A stretch of 64,000 nt of DNA, taken from positions 62,001 through 126,000 of the forward strand of contig CACVQR010000010.1 in NCBI GenBank assembly GCA_902756345.1, read 5' to 3'. The DNA comes from Fibrobacter succinogenes. GTDB lineage: Bacteria > Fibrobacterota > Fibrobacteria > Fibrobacterales > Fibrobacteraceae. The notes beneath the pieces were generated by a model. That model saw only the letters and a program-made list of their open reading frames with translations. It had not been told where the DNA came from and searched no databases. This document shows positions 59,189 to 64,000 of this stretch, piece by piece. The first letter of the stretch is position 1. Every line of letters starts with the position of its first letter. A program made the position numbers and the translations under genes.

Positions 59189-60583
59189 TTATTTATGATC
59201 CATCAGCCAGTTCACAGCCTCGGAGAGGGTGTGAACCTGGACTATTTTCATGCCGGAGGTATTTTCGGGCAAACGGCCGCCCGCAGGCACAACCGCCTCG
59301 GTAATTCCCAGGCGGCGGGCTTCCTTGAGCCGTTGTTCCAACAGGCTCACGGAGCGGACCTCGCCAGACAGTCCTAGCTCACCAATCACAATACACTGGC
59401 GTCCGAGCGGAATTGCGAGGTGATTGCTCGCAATGGCAAGCGCTAAGGCGAGGTCCGATGAAGTGTCGGAGACCTTCAGCCCGCCGGCAATCGACACGAA
59501 CACGTCGGAGGCTCCAACGATAACCCCGCCGAACTTTTCGAGCAGGGCCAGAATAATCGTAAGACGCTTGGGGTCGATTCCGGCAGCCACACGCTGGGGC
59601 ACGGCGAACGTGGTTGAACTCACAAGCGCCTGCGTTTCAAAAAGCATGGCGCGGGTGCCTTCGAGTGTACAACAGACGACGCTCCCTGGCGTCGGCGGAA
59701 CGTTTTCTTGCAAGAACACGCGGCTCGGGTTTTCCACAGGCGAGAGCCCGTGCCCCGTCATCTCGAACACGCCGATTTCATCAGTTGCGCCAAAGCGATT
59801 CTTGATAGTCCGGAGAATTCGGTATTGATGATTTCGGTCGCCTTCGAAGTACACGACGGTGTCGACCATGTGTTCCAAAATGCGCGGGCCCGCAATCTGG
59901 CCGTCCTTGGTCACATGCCCGATTAGAATAGTAATGCAGCCCGTATTCTTAGCAAAGACCATCAGGTCGAGCGTGCATTCGCGAAGCTGAGTGGCGCAGC
60001 CCGGAGTGCCCGACAAGTCGCTCTTGTAGACTGTCTGAATAGAATCTATCACGAGCACTTGCGGCTTGAGTTCCTGGGCTTGCTGCAAGATTTTTTCGAG
60101 GCTAGTTTCGCAAAGCAAAAGCATGTCGGAGCCCGCGACATTCAGGCGCTCGCTACGGAGCTTGACCTGTACCGCACTCTCTTCGCCGCTCACGTAAAGC
60201 GTCTTGACGCCGGCGGCTGTCATGGTGGCGAGCGTCGAAAGCACGAGCGTGGACTTACCGATTCCAGGATCGCCACCAATGAGCACCAGGGAACCTGGTG
60301 CAAGCCCGCCCCCCAGCACGCGGTCAAATTCGGCATTGGCGGAGCTCAGCCGCCGCGTATCTTCGGTCGCGACATCCTTGAGCGGCACCACCTTGTGCAC
60401 CGGACCTCCCAAGCCACGAGAGGCTCGCCCGCCCTCGAGAATGTTTTCGACCACATGTTCCTTGAGGCTGCTCCATGCGCCGCAGAACGGGCACTTGCCC
60501 GCCCACTTGGGCGTGGTGTTGCCGCATTCGGTGCAAAGGAACTCAATTTCTTTTTTCGCTTTCGATTTGTTTAGTGCTACCAT
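59189..60583 (-). CDS. radA: DNA repair protein RadA
   Basis: Start chosen at ATG 60581-60583. A longer in-frame start has no ribosome site. The 464 residues show the RadA arrangement: N-terminal zinc finger CTEC/CPFC (C17, C20, C31, C34), Walker A GGDPGIGKST (about 101-110), the RadA-specific KNRFGATDEIGVFEM motif and a Lon-like C-terminal domain (GGLKVSDTSSDLALALAIASN). It helps branch migration during recombination. The region around the start codon (TGCTACCATGTGCA) resembles half of the LexA motif reported for F. succinogenes, but the fit is imperfect. Confidence 0.93.
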   Translation of the reverse strand: MVALNKSKAKKEIEFLCTECGNTTPKWAGKCPFCGAWSSLKEHVVENILEGGRASRGLGGPVHKVVPLKDVATEDTRRLSSANAEFDRVLGGGLAPGSLVLIGGDPGIGKSTLVLSTLATMTAAGVKTLYVSGEESAVQVKLRSERLNVAGSDMLLLCETSLEKILQQAQELKPQVLVIDSIQTVYKSDLSGTPGCATQLRECTLDLMVFAKNTGCITILIGHVTKDGQIAGPRILEHMVDTVVYFEGDRNHQYRILRTIKNRFGATDEIGVFEMTGHGLSPVENPSRVFLQENVPPTPGSVVCCTLEGTRAMLFETQALVSSTTFAVPQRVAAGIDPKRLTIILALLEKFGGVIVGASDVFVSIAGGLKVSDTSSDLALALAIASNHLAIPLGRQCIVIGELGLSGEVRSVSLLEQRLKEARRLGITEAVVPAGGRLPENTSGMKIVQVHTLSEAVNWLMDHK

Positions 60584-60658
60584 GTGCACTAATATAACAA
60601 AATGCGCCTGACATAAATTGTCAAACGCACGCAAATGCACAAAAAAGCACTAAAGCAA

Positions 60659-62962
60659 TTACGGAATTTTCGTCAAAGGAAAGTCAAACTGGATAGAGCG
60701 CGGGGTCGCAAATTTTTCGAAGGCGATTTCGTAACAGAAGTTCTTTTCGTCTACCGCCTTCACGATTCCTGCACCAAAGATTTTATGCACCACGCGGTCG
60801 CCTACGGCAAACTCGGCCGAAGGCGCCTTCTTTACAAGCCCAAGGCTTTCGTCGCTCAAAAATTCGCGGTCGCGATCGATGTTTGCGATGTAGGCTTTCG
60901 CGGCTTCAAGGAAATCTTCTGAAATACCGCGGGCGATGTTCAAACCGCCCATATCCATTTCAAGCAGGAATCTGGAAGGGTAACGGGTTCCGCTTTCGCC
61001 TGCAACGCCGTCTTCGGCATCGCTTAAGCAAAGTACATTCTCGGCGCGGGTAAATGCCACATAGGCCAAGCGGCGTTCTTCTTCCAGCTGGATTTTATTC
61101 TGCACGCGCTTAACCGGGAAAAAGCCCTCGTTCAAGCCGCAAACGAATACGTACGGGAATTCCAAGCCCTTCGCGTTGTGAATCGTCATGAGCTGCACGC
61201 GGTCTTTTTCCTCGGTATCTTCGTCGGTATTCGTGAACAGCACAATGTTCTGCAAGTATTCATCCAGCGAGGCGTCTTCTTCGTAGTAATTCTCGAATTC
61301 AAGAATCCCTTGCTTGAGTTCGGCCAAATTGTCCAGGCGGTCTTCGTCGCCATCGAGGCGCAGCATTTCTTCGTACTTGGTTTCGCGCAGGATTTTCGCG
61401 AGGACTTCAGAAACACTCATGTCCTTGTAGCGGGAACGGTACTTCTCGATCAGCTTCACGTATTCCACCACATTGCTCCGGGCCAGGAATCCCTTGCTGT
61501 CGAAATCAATCTTTTGACTTTCGTCGCCGACAGAAGAAAGTTCCGCCTGCGACGAAACATCGGCCGCCACATTGTTCAAAAGGCCCGCTTCCGAGACAAT
61601 TTCAAGCAGAGCCTCGTAAAGCCCGACTCCGCGGGCATCGGCAAAGGCCTGCAAGGTTGCAATTTTCTTCGGGCCGAACTGGCGCTTGGGCGTATTCACC
61701 GTACGTATGAACGACAAATCGTCGGCGTACACCAGCATTCGCAAGTAGCAAATGACATCCTTGATTTCTTTGCGCTGGTAAAAGCCTACCCCGCTGTAAA
61801 CCTTGTAAGGAATGTTTTCGGCCATCAATGCTTCTTCTACAGAACGCGATTGCGAGTGCATGCGGTAAAGTACCGCGATATCCTTGTAATGCACGCCGCC
61901 TGCGCTTTGCACGGCATTCTGGATTTGCTCCACAATCCACTTAGCTTCTTCGCGGGTGTTCTTGGCATGGTAAAAGACTGGCGTCTTGCCGCCAACCCTT
62001 TGTGGCCTCAAGACTTTTTCGATTCGGAACTTGTTGTTCTTGATAACCGCATCCGGCACCTTCAAGATGCTGGGTGTGGAGCGGTAATTGTTCTGCAACA
62101 AAATGGTCTTGGTATTTTCGTGGGTCTTGTCGAATTCCAGAATGCGGTTGACATCGGCGCCGCGCCAACCGTAAATAGTCTGGTCCGGATCACCCACCAC
62201 AAAAAGGTTCTTGTGGTAGCTCGCCAGCAAATCCGCCAGCTGGTACTGCTGACCGTCGATATCCTGGTATTCGTCGACCATGATGTACATCATGCGCTTG
62301 CGCCACTTGTCGAGCTGTTCCGGAAAATTTTCGAGAATGTACAGCGTCGAAAGAATCAGGTCGTCAAAGTCCAGCGCGTAATTCTTTTTCTGTTCGTAAA
62401 GGTAGCGGTAATAAACCCGCATCCACTTGTCATCGGCAGCATCAGAAAGCGCAAGCAGGTGATCTTTAGTGGTCATGCCCTCTGACGGCAGTTCCGCAAA
62501 AAGCGAGACGTAATTGATGTCGGCCGCCTTACGGCCCCCGATGTAGTCGATGACGCTGCTGATTTTCAAATCCTTGAGCGAGTAGCCCAAATCGGCGTAG
62601 GCCTTGTGCAAAAGGGACTTCTGGTCGTCTTCGTCCAGAATCATGAATTCTTTCGGGTAATTCAGCACATGGATTTCTTCGCGCAAGAATCGCACGCAAA
62701 AACCGTGAAACGTAGAAATGTAGCCGCTGTCGTCGCCGCCCAACACCGTACGGATGCGCTTTTTCATTTCGTTCGCAGCCTTGTTGGTAAACGTGACACA
62801 AAGGATGTTCGACGGCGAAATGCCCATCTCTTTCACCAGGTACAGGTAACGCTGGGTCAGCGTCCGGGTTTTACCGGACCCAGCCCCCGCCACCACGCGC
62901 ACAAAGCCCTCGGTGGTTTCCACCGCTTGTCGTTGTTCCAAATCCATATTTTCTAGGGCCAT
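60659..62962 (-). CDS. UvrD/PcrA-type superfamily 1 DNA helicase
   Basis: Start at ATG 62960-62962, preceded by GAGGTG. The 767 residues carry Walker A VAGAGSGKTRTLT (25-37), motif Ia with NILCVTFTNKAANEMKKR, motif II DEYQDIDGQQ, QNNYRST, motif V TIHNAKGLEF and motif VI VAFTRAENVL. The C-terminal Tudor-like tail (VGDRVVHKIFGAGIVKAVDE) is typical of PcrA. It unwinds DNA 3' to 5' in mismatch and excision repair and removes RecA. It lies 76 bp upstream of radA on the same strand. Confidence 0.93.
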   Translation of the reverse strand: MALENMDLEQRQAVETTEGFVRVVAGAGSGKTRTLTQRYLYLVKEMGISPSNILCVTFTNKAANEMKKRIRTVLGGDDSGYISTFHGFCVRFLREEIHVLNYPKEFMILDEDDQKSLLHKAYADLGYSLKDLKISSVIDYIGGRKAADINYVSLFAELPSEGMTTKDHLLALSDAADDKWMRVYYRYLYEQKKNYALDFDDLILSTLYILENFPEQLDKWRKRMMYIMVDEYQDIDGQQYQLADLLASYHKNLFVVGDPDQTIYGWRGADVNRILEFDKTHENTKTILLQNNYRSTPSILKVPDAVIKNNKFRIEKVLRPQRVGGKTPVFYHAKNTREEAKWIVEQIQNAVQSAGGVHYKDIAVLYRMHSQSRSVEEALMAENIPYKVYSGVGFYQRKEIKDVICYLRMLVYADDLSFIRTVNTPKRQFGPKKIATLQAFADARGVGLYEALLEIVSEAGLLNNVAADVSSQAELSSVGDESQKIDFDSKGFLARSNVVEYVKLIEKYRSRYKDMSVSEVLAKILRETKYEEMLRLDGDEDRLDNLAELKQGILEFENYYEEDASLDEYLQNIVLFTNTDEDTEEKDRVQLMTIHNAKGLEFPYVFVCGLNEGFFPVKRVQNKIQLEEERRLAYVAFTRAENVLCLSDAEDGVAGESGTRYPSRFLLEMDMGGLNIARGISEDFLEAAKAYIANIDRDREFLSDESLGLVKKAPSAEFAVGDRVVHKIFGAGIVKAVDEKNFCYEIAFEKFATPRSIQFDFPLTKIP

Positions 62963-63144
62963 GTGCACCTCGTTACATAGTGAACATTTGTTTTACTGCA
63001 CAAAAATATAGTATTTTTAGAACAATAGTGTTATAGCCCCTGAAATCTAAGCACAAGAAATAGCTACAATCAGGGCCAAAATCAAAAAGAACATCACTTT
63101 TTTTAGAAATTCAAGTATATTTTAAGCAAATACTCAAGGTGTAT

Positions 63145-64000
63145 ATGGGAGCAAGATTCTTATTGATGACGGGAATCGCCATGGCAGCGGCTCAGGCGTT
63201 CGGCGCCGTTTACTATGTGGCGACCGATGGCAGCGACAACAACGCCGGTACAAAAGCAAAGCCCTTCGCCTCGCTCAACAAGGCAAATACCGTAGTGCAC
63301 GCGGGCGACACCGTATGGATTCGCGGCGGCATCTACGACCTGCACGATACAGTCTTTTACGAACGGTACAAGATGACTGCGGGCATCCTACTGACTGCAA
63401 GTGGTGAAAGCGATGACAAACGCATCCATTACCTGGCCTATCCGGGCGAACGTCCGATTTTTGACGCGACCAACCTCCCTGTGGCCGCAGGCGTGGAGCA
63501 TAGCGACGGCACGCCCGAGGGCGCGATGTACACCTCGCCCATCGTGATTTCGGCAAAGTACCTGCACCTGAAGGGTTTCGAGGTGCGCAACACGCCCATG
63601 AAACACAACTCGAATTCCGGCGTTTTCCTTTACGCGAGCAAGCACATTTTTTTGGAGCAGATTGATAGCCACCATAATGCGGGCCCCGGATTCTTCGCGA
63701 ACGACGGCGCGGCAGACGGCGGCGGACACATATTCCTGAACTGCGATGCCCACGACAACTACGACCCCTTGGGCTGGCAGGGCGACGGCGAAAATGCCGA
63801 CGGCTTCGGCGCGCATTACCAAAAGCCGGGCGAGGGCGATACGACCAAGTTCATCGGGTGCCGCGCCTGGTGGAACAGCGACGACGGCTTCGACTTCATC
63901 AACCAGGAATTCCCCGTGGTGCTGGAAAACTGCTACGCCATGGGGAACGGCTACAGCGACTACGGACTTGGCAATCCGAAGAACGGCAACGGGCACGGCA
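63145..64000 (+). CDS. Right-handed beta-helix pectate lyase-like protein (PL9-like, partial)
   Basis: An AAGGTG precedes ATG 63145. The frame is open to the right edge, so only about 285 residues are seen. A signal peptide (RFLLMTGIAMAAAQAFGA) precedes GSDNNAGTKAKPFASLNKAN, the usual start of PL9-like beta-helix proteins. YLHLKGFEVRNT follows, and then CDAHDNYDPLGWQGDG, ENADGFGAHY and GCRAWWNSDDGFDFI, the calcium- and active-site stretch of PL9 pectate lyases. It would cut polygalacturonate (plant cell wall) outside the cell, fitting a Fibrobacter. The C-terminal part, perhaps with carbohydrate-binding or T9SS domains, is not in the window. Confidence 0.8.
   Translation, partial: MGARFLLMTGIAMAAAQAFGAVYYVATDGSDNNAGTKAKPFASLNKANTVVHAGDTVWIRGGIYDLHDTVFYERYKMTAGILLTASGESDDKRIHYLAYPGERPIFDATNLPVAAGVEHSDGTPEGAMYTSPIVISAKYLHLKGFEVRNTPMKHNSNSGVFLYASKHIFLEQIDSHHNAGPGFFANDGAADGGGHIFLNCDAHDNYDPLGWQGDGENADGFGAHYQKPGEGDTTKFIGCRAWWNSDDGFDFINQEFPVVLENCYAMGNGYSDYGLGNPKNGNGHG

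Noticed and set aside
61178-62485. Plus-strand open frame of 435 codons opposite the UvrD/PcrA helicase
   Set aside because: Antisense of conserved helicase motifs, and it has no signals of its own.
62983-62994. GAACATTTGTTT as a Gram-positive type SOS box upstream of the helicase gene
   Set aside because: One mismatch from the GAACN4GTTC half-site pair and not the motif reported for Fibrobacter.

Overview
The window almost certainly comes from a Fibrobacter species (phylum Fibrobacterota) or a very close relative. Two genes carry the Fibrobacter succinogenes major paralogous (FISUMP) domain. Several secreted proteins have long serine-rich linkers between a lipobox or catalytic part and another domain. 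Two giant exported proteins end in type IX secretion (T9SS)-like C-terminal sorting domains, and a short open frame carries an LEPR-type N-terminal motif. The rest is ordinary chromosomal housekeeping sequence. No rRNA, CRISPR array, insertion sequence or recognisable prophage was seen.

Layout. 1-5560: signalling and small metabolism (PAS protein, FIST-GGDEF diguanylate cyclase, HAD phosphatase, DHH phosphoesterase, LysE-type exporter, zinc-ribbon protein). 5700-9058: an envelope-precursor group on the plus strand (MraY, a UDP-sugar pyrophosphorylase, a lipid A acyltransferase). 9055-10515: a solute-binding lipoprotein and an Smr protein. 10594-15581: an accessory stretch that begins at tRNA-Pro. 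It has partial copies of the tRNA 3' half interrupted by perfect hairpins, two type II toxin-antitoxin pairs, two FISUMP proteins and a stranded LEPR mini-ORF. 15941-18373: clpB behind a textbook sigma-54 promoter, with a frameshift at its 3' end. 18545-22219: a giant T9SS-type protein with a papain-like peptidase segment. 22372-25046: hisC-hisN and a divergent beta-barrel candidate. 25115-31415: comEC, a metzincin lipoprotein, DUF4416, a gluzincin-like membrane protein and asparaginase. 31504-36357: ftsK, ispE, tRNA-Gln, rplY. 36410-46205: CHASE2 adenylate cyclase, folK-dNK-panC, rho, proC and a sigma-54 activator. 46238-50491: a FecCD/ATPase uptake pair, carboxynorspermidine decarboxylase and tsaE. 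50501-55245: a Ser-linker lipoprotein and a GLUG-repeat T9SS protein. 55332-62962: sufE, a geranylgeranyl-reductase-like flavoprotein, a pentapeptide-repeat protein, radA and pcrA/uvrD. 63145 to the right edge: the start of a PL9-like pectate lyase.

The most unusual signal is not a gene. At least eleven intergenic spacers are built from degenerate tandem heptanucleotides of a few related families (GTAGGAA, TTCTAAG, AATTCGG and GTGAAAT types). The units keep a 7-nt register, sit directly against gene ends, sometimes supply the stop codon of the neighbouring gene and sometimes run to within a few bases of a start codon. This looks like a dispersed spacer-repeat system. I know of no description of it in Fibrobacter, although heptameric STRR repeats of cyanobacteria are a possible analogue.

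Genes that probably work together are MraY, the UDP-sugar pyrophosphorylase and the lipid A acyltransferase (cell envelope), HisC and HisN (histidine), FolK/dNK/PanC (cofactors and nucleotides), FecCD with its ATPase (metal uptake), and the sigma-54 activator with the sigma-54 promoter of clpB (a possible but unproven link).
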